From NCBI RefSeq assembly GCF_020400605.1, contig NZ_JAINRD010000008.1, forward strand, positions 186,001 to 250,000: a stretch of 64,000 nt of DNA, in the 5' to 3' direction. Below the pieces are notes generated by a model. That model was given only the letters and a program-made list of their open reading frames with translations, did no database searches and had not been told where the DNA came from. Shown here in pieces: positions 25,703 through 33,186 of this stretch. How positions within the stretch are numbered: position 1 is the stretch's first letter; each line of letters opens with the position of its first letter. Both the position numbers and the translations under genes were made by a program. This DNA comes from Streptomyces aculeolatus. Lineage in GTDB: Bacteria > Actinomycetota > Actinomycetes > Streptomycetales > Streptomycetaceae.

Positions 25703-26689
25703 ATGGACGCGAATGAGACGCACCTGGAACCGGAAGAAGCCCCCGCCCCGCAGCAGCCCGATCCGCCGCCCCCGAGTGTCGAAGCGGCCTCCCCGCCGCC
25801 GTCTCCCCCGCCCCAGGGAAGCGGTGCAGCCCATTCCCATACGGTCAGCCACGGCGGTGAGAGCGCCTGCCCCTGCTCGGGCGGCGGAAATCCCGGGGGC
25901 GCGGCGAAATACGGCGACGACAGCGAGTACGTCTACGCGGTCGGCCGGATAGAACCGCGCATTCCCAGCCTGAGCGTCGAGAAGGAGATCGCGCAGGCGA
26001 TGGGGAGGGCCGAGACCGTCGACCTCACCGACCGGCAGGCGCTGTTCTCCGTCCTGAACGAGCCGCAGAACCGGTATCTCGCCAGGCAGATCTGCTACGT
26101 ACTGACCGTCCACGGCCTGGAGACCTATCTCGTGCTCCCGCGGGACACGGCGGACTTCCCGGTGCTGGTCGACACTCTGGGGTCGGCGCTGCGGCCGGCC
26201 GACCGCCACGTGCTCATCGGCCTGCGCGGCCCCATCGCCCCGCCGACCCTCTGCAACGGGCTGAACCTGCCCGTCGTCGGCCTCGACCAGTTGTACGTCT
26301 TCGATGTCGACTCGCTCGTGGGATCGCTGCCCAAGCCGGATTCCGTCGACGAAGCGCCGTTCCGCGCGGCGGCGGAGGAACTCTTCGAGCGGGTGATGCA
26401 GGTCGCCGACAACGCCGGCTCGTCCGACGAGCACCGGGCGATGAACTACCTCGCGGTGCGCTATCCGCAGATATACGCCAAGACCGCGGAGGCATTCGCG
26501 GAAGGCCAGGCTCTGACGGCGATCGAATCGCGCCCGTCGCGCCTCTCCGGCACCCGGAGGATCCTCGACATCCTGCTGTCGTACACCGACCGCAGCACCG
26601 ACGTGACCGAGAAGTTCTTCGTCCGGGTGGACGTCACCGAGGAGTTCCCGTTCCTGGTGACGAAGCTCTCCCCCTACTACGACCGCTGA
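25703..26689 (+). CDS. Stand-alone PatG C-terminal-like domain protein
   Basis: A 328-residue soluble protein. Residues 14-38 are Pro-rich; a His/Cys linker (44-58, HSHTVSHGGESACPC) follows; residues 75-326 resemble the C-terminal domain of cyanobactin PatG (EYVYAVGRIEPRIPSLSVEK, NRYLARQICYVLTVHGLETY, VLIGLRGPIAPPTLCNGL, RAMNYLAVRYPQIY). In PatG this domain is fused to the subtilisin; here it is a separate gene, 265 bp downstream of the protease, with the CxxC peptide between. ATG at 25703 follows AAGGAG. The domain's activity is unknown; it probably partners the protease. Confidence 0.8.
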   Translation: MDANETHLEPEEAPAPQQPDPPPPSVEAASPPPSPPPQGSGAAHSHTVSHGGESACPCSGGGNPGGAAKYGDDSEYVYAVGRIEPRIPSLSVEKEIAQAMGRAETVDLTDRQALFSVLNEPQNRYLARQICYVLTVHGLETYLVLPRDTADFPVLVDTLGSALRPADRHVLIGLRGPIAPPTLCNGLNLPVVGLDQLYVFDVDSLVGSLPKPDSVDEAPFRAAAEELFERVMQVADNAGSSDEHRAMNYLAVRYPQIYAKTAEAFAEGQALTAIESRPSRLSGTRRILDILLSYTDRSTDVTEKFFVRVDVTEEFPFLVTKLSPYYDR

Positions 26690-26723
26690 CCGTGCGCCGC
26701 CCGCCGGCCTGCTGTCGGGGTCG

Positions 26724-27266
26724 TCACCAGCGCCGCTGCACGGTTGCCTTGCCGCCGGTCACCAGGCTGGCCGGCGGCACGTCGTCGGCCACGACCGCGC
26801 CGGCGGCGACCACTGCGTCACGCCCGATGCTGACGCCGGGCAGGATGGTGGCGCCGGCGCCGATCCACACGTTCTCCGCGACGTCGATGGGGGCGCCGGT
26901 GAGGTACAGCCGCCGCTCCCCGGGGTCGACCGGGTGGCCGCTGGTGATGAACGTGGCCTTCGGGCCGATCATCACGCGCTCGCCGATCCGGATCCCCGCG
27001 TAGTCCAGGAACGTGCAGTTCTGGTTGATGAACACGCGCTCGGCGAGGTCGAGTCGGAGGCCGTGGTCCGTGTAGAACGGCGGATAGATCGTGACCCTCG
27101 GCGGCAGCGGCTTGCCGAGGATCTGCTCGAACAGGTCCGCCTTGCCTGCTTCGTCCTCGAACGGCATGACGTTGAGGCGGGACGTCAGCCCGGTGACCCG
27201 CAGGACCCTCTCGGCCATGGCCTGGAACTCGGCGCTGTGGATGCGCATGAGACGGTCGCTGGACAC
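26724..27266 (-). CDS. Hexapeptide-repeat sugar O-acetyltransferase (maltose/galactoside type)
   Basis: Acetyl-CoA-dependent acetylation of a sugar hydroxyl; 180 residues. The N-terminal mac domain is followed by left-handed beta-helix repeats: FINQNCTFLDYAGIRIGERV, the active-site FITSGHPVDPGERR with catalytic His, and ENVWIGAGATILPGVSIG. The GTG at 27266 follows AAAGGA by 7 nt. It converges on the PatG-C-like gene and its acceptor is unknown. The 184 bp upstream, before the GMC oxidoreductase stop, show nothing beyond a presumed promoter. Confidence 0.85.
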   Translation of the reverse strand: MSSDRLMRIHSAEFQAMAERVLRVTGLTSRLNVMPFEDEAGKADLFEQILGKPLPPRVTIYPPFYTDHGLRLDLAERVFINQNCTFLDYAGIRIGERVMIGPKATFITSGHPVDPGERRLYLTGAPIDVAENVWIGAGATILPGVSIGRDAVVAAGAVVADDVPPASLVTGGKATVQRRW

Positions 27267-27450
27267 GCCACGATCCTTTCCGGTGTACCGGTGACCGGCA
27301 GGACCCACCCACCGCCGCGACGGCACTCTATGCGACGGCCGCCGGGCCGCCGAGGGGACGTCCGGATCCGGCGCCGCCCCGCTCCGCGGCGAACTCGGAG
27401 AGGGTCGTCGCGGGCGCCGCGGCCCGGGCCGGCCTCCGCCGGACCGCCGC

Positions 27451-29208
27451 TCAGCTCTTCGGCGGAACCTCCGGGACCGGCAGCAGCAGGGCGCCGAACG
27501 CGCCCGCCGGGACTGCCGGCCGGTGCGGGGGCACCGGGCGGAGGCGGGTGTACGGGCGGTCCTGGGCGGGCCGGCTGTCCGCCTCGCCCTTGTTGGGCCA
27601 CAGCGCCATCGCACGCTCCGCCTGCGCCGTGATCGTCAGCGACGGGTTCACGCCGAGGTTCGCGGAGACCGCGGAGCCGTCCACGACGGAGATCCCCGGG
27701 TGGCCGTACAGCCGGTGGTACGGGTCGATGACGCCGTGCTCGGCGTCCTCGCCGATCGGGCAGCCGCCGAGGAAGTGCGCGGTCAGCGGGGTCCCCATCA
27801 GCTCGCCGAGGTTGGTGCCCGGCAGGCCGCCGATCTGCTCGGCGAGCTGCCGCGCCGCCTCCGCGCCCTCCGGCAGGTGCACCGGGTTGGGCGCCCCGTG
27901 GCCCTGGCGGGCCGTCAGCAGGCCCTTGCCGAGGCCCTTGTCCTTCAGGTAGGTGGTCAGCGAGTTGTCGTGGGTCTGCATGACGAGCCCGATGATGGTC
28001 CGCTCGGACCACCGGTACGTCGTGGCCGTCCGCGCCACGAGCACCGGGTGGCGCAGGTACGCGCCGACCACGCGCAGCGCCTTCGGCAGCTTCCCCGCGG
28101 GCTTGAACTGCGGCACGCACAGCAGTGCCATCGCGTTGGAGCCCTTGCCGTAGCGGACGTTCTCGATGTGCGTGGTGGCGTTGGGGTGGATCGAGGAGGT
28201 GATGGCCACGCCCTTGGTGAAGTCCAGCTCGCCCGCGCCGCGCTTCTTGCGGTACGTCCGCGGGAAGGTCACCGCGCCCACCAGCGCCTCGGAGTTGGTG
28301 CGGGTCAGCTCGCCGAGGCGGGGGGAGAGCCCGGGCAGCCGTCCGGTGGTCTTCATGCGGTGCAGCAGCGTCTGCGTGCCGTACGTGCCCGCCGCGACCA
28401 CCACGCGGTCGCAGCGCAGCACCTCACGCTTGCCGCGGCGGCGCTTGTTCGTGGCCACGGTGGTCACCTCGTAGCCGCCGCCGGAGACCTCGTGCACGTC
28501 GACGACGGTGGTGAGCGGGTGGATGACCGCGCCGCGCCGCTCGGCGAGGTAGAGGTAGTTCTCCGTCAGGGTGTTCTTCGCGCCGTAGCGGCAGCCGGTC
28601 ATGCACGAGCCGCACTGCAGGCACGCGGCGCGCTCCGGCCCTGCGCCGCCGAAGTACGGGTCGGGGACGGTCTCCCCGGGGGCGGCCTTGCTCTCGCCGC
28701 CGGCGTCGCGCCCGTCGCCGTAGAAGACGCCGACGGGGGTGAGCCGGAAGGAGTCGCCGACGCCCATGCGCTCGGCGGTGGCCTTCAGGTACGTGTCCGC
28801 CTCGGTGGTCGTCGGGTTCTCCCGGACGCCGAGCATCCGCTGCGCCTGGTCGTAGTACGGGGCCAACTCCTCCTGCCAGTCGGTGATGTGGCCCCACTGC
28901 CGGTCCTTGAAGAAGGCGGGCGGCGGCACGTAGAGGGTGTTGGCGTAGTTGAGCGAGCCGCCGCCCACGCCGGCGCCGGCGAGCACCATGACGTTGCTGA
29001 GCAGGTGGATGCGCTGGATGCCGTAGAGGCCGAGTGCGGGGGCCCACAGGTAGTCGCGCAGCCGCCAGGAGTTCTTGGGCAGCTCCTCGCGGGCGAATCT
29101 GCGTCCGGCCTCCAGTACGCCGACCTTGTAGCCCTTCTCGGTCAGCCGCAGGGCGGCCACCGAGCCGCCGAAGCCGGAACCGATCACGATCACGTCGTAC
29201 GAGCTCAT
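27451..29208 (-). CDS. GMC-family FAD oxidoreductase (cholesterol-oxidase-like)
   Basis: A 585-residue flavoenzyme. The N-terminal dinucleotide motif VIGSGFGGSVAALRL is followed by VLAGAGVGGGSLNYAN, the FAD contact of GMC enzymes. LTAHFLGGCPIG and VDGSAVSANLGVNPSLTI close the FAD domain with the catalytic His/Asn region. There is no signal peptide, unlike secreted cholesterol oxidase; the sequence looks closer to intracellular mycobacterial ChoD-type proteins. CxxCxxxC-like cysteines (AACLQCGSCMTGC) suggest an extra metal site. ATG at 29208 has GAGGAG 9 nt upstream. Confidence 0.85.
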   Translation of the reverse strand: MSSYDVIVIGSGFGGSVAALRLTEKGYKVGVLEAGRRFAREELPKNSWRLRDYLWAPALGLYGIQRIHLLSNVMVLAGAGVGGGSLNYANTLYVPPPAFFKDRQWGHITDWQEELAPYYDQAQRMLGVRENPTTTEADTYLKATAERMGVGDSFRLTPVGVFYGDGRDAGGESKAAPGETVPDPYFGGAGPERAACLQCGSCMTGCRYGAKNTLTENYLYLAERRGAVIHPLTTVVDVHEVSGGGYEVTTVATNKRRRGKREVLRCDRVVVAAGTYGTQTLLHRMKTTGRLPGLSPRLGELTRTNSEALVGAVTFPRTYRKKRGAGELDFTKGVAITSSIHPNATTHIENVRYGKGSNAMALLCVPQFKPAGKLPKALRVVGAYLRHPVLVARTATTYRWSERTIIGLVMQTHDNSLTTYLKDKGLGKGLLTARQGHGAPNPVHLPEGAEAARQLAEQIGGLPGTNLGELMGTPLTAHFLGGCPIGEDAEHGVIDPYHRLYGHPGISVVDGSAVSANLGVNPSLTITAQAERAMALWPNKGEADSRPAQDRPYTRLRPVPPHRPAVPAGAFGALLLPVPEVPPKS

Positions 29209-29242
29209 CGCTGGCCGCTCCTCGCACCCGTCGCTGCGCAAC

Positions 29243-29272
29243 CTACTTGACAGTAGACTTACCTACCCGTAG
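29243..29272. promoter_or_regulatory. Tandem dyads upstream of the GMC oxidoreductase gene
   Basis: Two perfect inverted repeats share the CTAC...GTAG arm: CTACT-TGAC-AGTAG (29243-29256) and CTAC-CC-GTAG (29263-29272). They lie 35-64 bp upstream of the oxidoreductase start. Their form suits a TetR-type operator, but no intact regulator gene adjoins them. Confidence 0.5.
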
Positions 29273-29282
29273 GGAGTTGGCA

Positions 29283-29336
29283 ATGGCCCGGACATCATCT
29301 GCCCGCAGCGCCGCGGCGTCCACTCGCCCCGGCGCT
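29283..29336 (+). pseudogene. Possible vestigial start of a divergent regulator
   Basis: A well-placed GGGAG ribosome site 6 nt before ATG at 29283 opens a frame (MARTSSARSAAASTRPG) resembling the disordered N-terminus of many streptomycete TetR proteins. It then runs straight into the opposite-strand phosphatase gene with no helix-turn-helix. With the adjacent dyads, this looks like the stub of a deleted repressor gene. The evidence is short and circumstantial. Confidence 0.3.
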
Positions 29337-29911
29337 CACACCCAGCTGTCGACGTGCAGGCTCCACCGTCCGGGGCGGCCCGTCAGGCTGATCGTCGACA
29401 GCGGCATCACGTCGACGTGCCAGTACGAGGCGGGCGGCGCCTTCAGCGCGTAGACCAGCGCCGCGCGCATGACCGACGGCTCGGTGACGGCGAGGACGTG
29501 GGTGCCGTCGTCCACCGGCCGGGTGTCCAGCCAGCCCCCTATCCGCTGGATGAACGCGATCAGCGGCTCGCCGCCGTGCGGCGCCGCGTGCGGATCCGCG
29601 AGCCAGGCGTCCACGTCGCGCGGCTCCGTCATCATCACCTCCTCCAGCGTGCGGCCCCGCCACCGGCCCATGTCGCAGTCGCGCAGCGCGAGTTGGGCCA
29701 GCGGCGCGAGGCCGAGCACCCGGCCGGTCTCGCGGGAGCGCTGGGTGGGCGAGCAGTACCGCAACTCGGCGGCGGCCAGCGGGGAGAACACCGGAACGGC
29801 GCGCTCGGCCGCCACCCAGCCCTCCGCGTCCAATGGCCGGTCGTCGTCGAAGCGCTCCGCGAGCCGCGAGGAGTTGCGGGCCGCGGCGAGCAACGTGAGA
29901 CGAACGTTCAT
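29336..29911 (-). CDS. Histidine-phosphatase-fold protein lacking catalytic histidines
   Basis: A 191-residue protein with the phosphoglycerate-mutase-like layout (YCSPTQRSRETGRVLGL, CDMGRWRGRTLEEV, PHGGEPLIAFIQRIGGWL). The N-terminal RHG motif reads AARNSS instead, and the second catalytic His region (normally SHGG) reads TEPSVMRAAL. Phosphatase activity by the usual His mechanism is therefore unlikely. A similar His-deficient branch occurs in other streptomycetes as far as I recall, so it is probably a conserved non-catalytic or binding protein. Confidence 0.75.
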   Translation of the reverse strand: MNVRLTLLAAARNSSRLAERFDDDRPLDAEGWVAAERAVPVFSPLAAAELRYCSPTQRSRETGRVLGLAPLAQLALRDCDMGRWRGRTLEEVMMTEPRDVDAWLADPHAAPHGGEPLIAFIQRIGGWLDTRPVDDGTHVLAVTEPSVMRAALVYALKAPPASYWHVDVMPLSTISLTGRPGRWSLHVDSWV

Positions 29912-29932
29912 GCGGTGATGGTAGGAGCGCGG

Positions 29933-30397
29933 TCAGGCTCTGCCCAGAGCCATCCACTGGGTCGGATCGGCCAGCGGTGCGAAGCCGAACCTCGCGTAGA
30001 CCCCGTGGGCGTCGCCGGTCGCCAGCAGGACGCGGCGCAGCCGGTACGGCGCGAGGTGGTCGCGGACGGCCGCGACCAGGCCGGTGCCGACGCCGGCGCC
30101 GCGGGCCTCGCGGGCCACGTACACGTCGCAGAGCCAGGCGAAGGTGGCGCGGTCGGTGACGACGCGGGCGTACGCGACCTGCCCGCCACCGCGGGCGGCG
30201 CCGCCGTCGGCGCCGCCCGGGTCGGCTGCCGGGGCGTAGACGCCGAAATTCAGGGAGTGGTCGATCGCGGTGTCCTGCTGCGCGCGGCTGCGGCCCAGCG
30301 CCCAGTAGGCGTCGGTGGACAGCCAGTGGTGGACGAGCGCGCGGTCCAGCCGGGCGGGGTCGGTGGAGACCTCGTAGGGCGCGGGTACGTGAGCCAT
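29933..30397 (-). CDS. GNAT N-acetyltransferase
   Basis: A 154-residue acetyltransferase. WLCDVYVAREARGAGVGTGL carries the acetyl-CoA loop (RGAGVG) and LATGDAHGVYARFGFAPL the C-terminal motif with the catalytic-position Tyr. The N-terminal HWLSTDAYWALGRSR is typical of a subgroup acting on unknown small substrates. I chose the ATG at 30397 because it aligns with that N-terminus. It lies 21 bp upstream of the phosphatase-fold gene and may be co-transcribed with it. Confidence 0.82.
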   Translation of the reverse strand: MAHVPAPYEVSTDPARLDRALVHHWLSTDAYWALGRSRAQQDTAIDHSLNFGVYAPAADPGGADGGAARGGGQVAYARVVTDRATFAWLCDVYVAREARGAGVGTGLVAAVRDHLAPYRLRRVLLATGDAHGVYARFGFAPLADPTQWMALGRA

Positions 30398-30528
30398 GGG
30401 CAGAGCCTGGCACGCGGTGCATGGCCCGTACACCGGAATCCTCCGGGAGCCAAGAGCGGCGCGCGACCGTAGACTGGCCGTCACAGAACCCACCATTTAG
30501 TGACGAGCCGGACAGGGAGGTCGACCCC

Positions 30529-30732
30529 ATGCAGGCTGAAGTGGGCGACAAGCTGTGTGTGCACGGCCGCGTCGTCGGTCAGGAGGACCGGACGGCGGAG
30601 ATCGTCGAAGTCATGGGCGCAGCCGGCGCACCGCCCTACCGGGTGCGGTTCGACGACGGCCACGAGGCGCTGGTGTCGCCCGGCCCGGACTCCGTGGTCC
30701 GGCATCGGGACCGGGAGTCCGGGCAGGGCTGA
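30529..30732 (+). CDS. DUF1918 small protein
   Basis: A 67-residue soluble protein of the actinobacterial DUF1918 family, marked by MQAEVGDKLCVHGRVVGQ, RTAEIVEVMG, PPYRVRFDDGHEALVSPGPD. The family has an SH3-like beta-barrel and no known function. ATG at 30529 follows AGGGAGG at 8 nt. Confidence 0.85.
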   Translation: MQAEVGDKLCVHGRVVGQEDRTAEIVEVMGAAGAPPYRVRFDDGHEALVSPGPDSVVRHRDRESGQG

Positions 30733-30792
30733 CGTCCGCGGCCGCGGGTGGCGGTGCGGCCGGGACGGCGGAGGGCCGGCGCGGGCGCGCCG

Positions 30793-32070
30793 TCAGCAGC
30801 GCGGCGTCGGCGCCGGCTGCCCGTAGTGGTCGGCGACGAGCCTGCTGACCGCGCCCAGCGGGTCCTGCGGCAACAGCTTCGCGGAGAAGTACATGTTGCC
30901 CTGGACCTCCGGGTAGCCCTGGCAGAACGTCAGGTGACGGGACAGCTCAGCCGGGTCGAACCACGCCTCGGGCTGGCCGGCGGCGCCGACCTTGTACAGC
31001 GCCTCGCCGATGTAGAGGTTGACGCCGGTGCCCGCGACCACGTCGTTCCACCACGGCACGATCTTGGCGTAGTCGGCGACCGCGAAGCCGATGTTCCAGT
31101 ACACCTGCGGGACGATGTAGTCGATCCAGCGCTCGCGCACCCACTTGCGGGTGTCGGCGTAGAGGTTGTCGTACGTCTGCGTGCCCGCCTGGGTGTCGGA
31201 GCCCTCGGGGTCGGTGGCCGCGTTGCGCCAGACCGCGAACGGGCTGACGCCGAACTGCACGTTCCGCTTCGTCCGCTTGATGGCCCGGCCCAGCTCGTAG
31301 ACCAGCAGGTCGACGTTGTTGCGCCGCCAGTCGGCCTTGTCTGCGAACCCGCCGCCGTACTTCCGGTACGTCTCCTCGTCGGCGAACTCCTGGCCCGCGA
31401 CCGGGTACGGGTAGAAGTAGTCGTCGAAGTGCACGGCGTCGATGTCGTAGCGGCGTACGGCGTCGAGGATGCACTGCTGGACGAAGCGCCGGACCTGCGG
31501 CACCCCCGGGTCGTAGTAGATCTTGCCGCCGTACGGGACGACCCAGTCGGGGTGCTTGTTCGCCGGGTGCCCGGGGACGAGCTTCTCCGCGAGCGCATCG
31601 TTGCGCACCCGGTAGGGGTTGAACCAGGCGTGCAGTTCGAGACCGCGCCGGTGCGCCTCGCGCACGGCGAAGCCGAGCGGGTCCCAGCCCGGGTCGGTGC
31701 CCTGGGTCCCGGAGAGCCACTCCGACCACGGCTCGTACGGCGACGGCCACATCGCGTCCGCCGTCGGCCGGGCCTGGAAGACCACGGTGTTCAGCCGCAG
31801 GTCCGCCGCCTCGTCGAGCCGGGCCAGCAGCTGGCGCTGCTGCTCGGCCGCGCTCAGGCCCTGCTGGACCGGCCAGTCGATGTTGGCCACCGTGGCCACC
31901 CACGAGCCGCGCATCTGCCCGGCCGGGCGGCCGTGGCCGCGCCCTGCCGCGCCGGCCGGGGCCGCCATCGCGTCGCCGGCCACGGTCACCGCGGACAGCG
32001 CGCCCACCGCCGCGGCGCCGAACCGGCGCCGGCTGAGGTGGTGCGGTCTATCGGGAGTACTGCTCCCCAT
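30793..32070 (-). CDS. Secreted glycoside-hydrolase-like protein (GHL10/DUF187, family-10-like)
   Basis: A 425-residue exported TIM-barrel enzyme. A twin-arginine signal (SRRRFGAAAVGALSAVTVAG, ending AMA) precedes MRGSWVATVANIDWP. LNTVVFQARPTADAMWPS, GLELHAWFNPYRV, and the acidic barrel ends DAVHFDDYFYPYP and WIDYIVPQVYWN match the GHL10 family, some members of which act on peptidoglycan or polysaccharides. ATG at 32070 follows GGAGG by 6 nt. The substrate is not known. Confidence 0.88.
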   Translation of the reverse strand: MGSSTPDRPHHLSRRRFGAAAVGALSAVTVAGDAMAAPAGAAGRGHGRPAGQMRGSWVATVANIDWPVQQGLSAAEQQRQLLARLDEAADLRLNTVVFQARPTADAMWPSPYEPWSEWLSGTQGTDPGWDPLGFAVREAHRRGLELHAWFNPYRVRNDALAEKLVPGHPANKHPDWVVPYGGKIYYDPGVPQVRRFVQQCILDAVRRYDIDAVHFDDYFYPYPVAGQEFADEETYRKYGGGFADKADWRRNNVDLLVYELGRAIKRTKRNVQFGVSPFAVWRNAATDPEGSDTQAGTQTYDNLYADTRKWVRERWIDYIVPQVYWNIGFAVADYAKIVPWWNDVVAGTGVNLYIGEALYKVGAAGQPEAWFDPAELSRHLTFCQGYPEVQGNMYFSAKLLPQDPLGAVSRLVADHYGQPAPTPRC

Positions 32071-32253
32071 CTGGATCCTCCGAGTGTCGCCGAGAACAAG
32101 AATCCGACTGAGCCAAGTGGTCTGAACCACTCGTCAGTTGCGGCACATCCTCGCGTCCTGCCTCACCCGGGGACAAGAGCCATGCGCTACGCGGGTAACG
32201 TCGGGGGTCCGAAAGGGTTGCTCACACGGCAGGACGAGGGACGAGGAGAGACA

Positions 32254-33111
32254 TTGACCGACATCGAACGCGTCGGAGTGGTCGGATCCGGCCAGATGGG
32301 CTCGGGCATCGCCGAGGTGTGTGCCCGCTCCGGCCTTCAGGTCGTCGTCGCCGAGACCACCGGTGACGCCCTGGAACTGGGCCGTACCCGCGTCAGCAAC
32401 TCCCTCGCCAAGGCGGCGGAGCGCGGAAAGATCAGCGAGGCGGAGCGGGACCGGGCGAAGGCCGCGCTGAGCTTCACGACCGATCTGGGAGAGCTTGCGG
32501 ACAGCGACCTCGTGATCGAGGCCGTGGTGGAAAACGAGCAGGTCAAGACCGAAATCTTCCAGATTCTCGATCAGGTCGTCATCCGCCAGGACGCCGTCCT
32601 CGCCTCCAACACCTCGTCCATCCCGATCGTCAAGCTCGCCGTCGCCACCTCGCGGCCGGAGCAGGTCATCGGCATGCACTTCTTCAACCCCGCGCCCGTC
32701 CAGCGCCTCGTCGAGCTGATCCCGGCGCTGACGACCAGCGACGAGACGCTCAAGCGGACCGAGGCGCTGGCCCGCGACGTGCTCGGCAAGCACGCCATCC
32801 GGGCCCAGGACCGCTCCGGGTTCGTGGTCAACGCGCTGCTGATCCCCTATCTGCTGTCCGCGGTCCGGATGTTCGAGTCGGGCATCGCGACGCGCGAGGA
32901 CATCGACAACGGGATGGAGCTGGGCTGCGCCCACCCGATGGGGCCGCTGAAGCTCGCGGACCTCATCGGCCTCGACGTCGTCGTCTCGGTGGCCGAGTCG
33001 ATGTACGAGGAGTACAAGGAGCAGTTGTACGCGACGCCGCCGCTGCTGGCGCGGATGGTCGAGGCCGGGCGCCTGGGCCGGAAGTCGGGCGCCGGCTTCT
33101 ACGCCTACTGA
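32254..33111 (+). CDS. 3-hydroxybutyryl-CoA dehydrogenase
   Basis: NAD(P)-dependent oxidation/reduction of 3-hydroxyacyl-CoA, in butyryl-CoA or PHB-type metabolism. The 285-residue protein has the Rossmann motif GVVGSGQMGSGIAEV, catalytic Glu/His region VIGMHFFNPAPVQRLVEL and the C-terminal domain ending GRKSGAGFYAY. It starts with TTG at 32254, 5 nt after GAGGAG. It is a single gene, divergent from the GHL10 gene, followed by a strong terminator. Confidence 0.92.
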   Translation: MTDIERVGVVGSGQMGSGIAEVCARSGLQVVVAETTGDALELGRTRVSNSLAKAAERGKISEAERDRAKAALSFTTDLGELADSDLVIEAVVENEQVKTEIFQILDQVVIRQDAVLASNTSSIPIVKLAVATSRPEQVIGMHFFNPAPVQRLVELIPALTTSDETLKRTEALARDVLGKHAIRAQDRSGFVVNALLIPYLLSAVRMFESGIATREDIDNGMELGCAHPMGPLKLADLIGLDVVVSVAESMYEEYKEQLYATPPLLARMVEAGRLGRKSGAGFYAY

Positions 33112-33144
33112 GTACGCGGCGGCCGGGCCGGAGGACGGCCCGCC

Positions 33145-33177
33145 GCGGTACGGGGCCGGCGGCCGGCCCCGTACCGC
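33145..33177. terminator. Bidirectional hairpin between convergent genes
   Basis: A perfect 15-bp stem (GCGGTACGGGGCCGG and its complement, loop CGG) between the 3-hydroxybutyryl-CoA dehydrogenase stop and the pheT stop. Being symmetric, it can end transcripts from both sides. Confidence 0.8.
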
Positions 33178-33186
33178 CGCGTCGGG

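Noticed and set aside
23160..26689. A classical cyanobactin biosynthetic cluster
   Set aside because: No YcaO cyclodehydratase, flavin oxidase, prenyltransferase or typical PatE leader is present between 22.8 and 33 kb.
29283..29453. An intact rightward gene starting at 29283
   Set aside because: Beyond about 18 codons it is antisense to the phosphatase-fold gene and contains no regulator domain; treated as a possible stub only.
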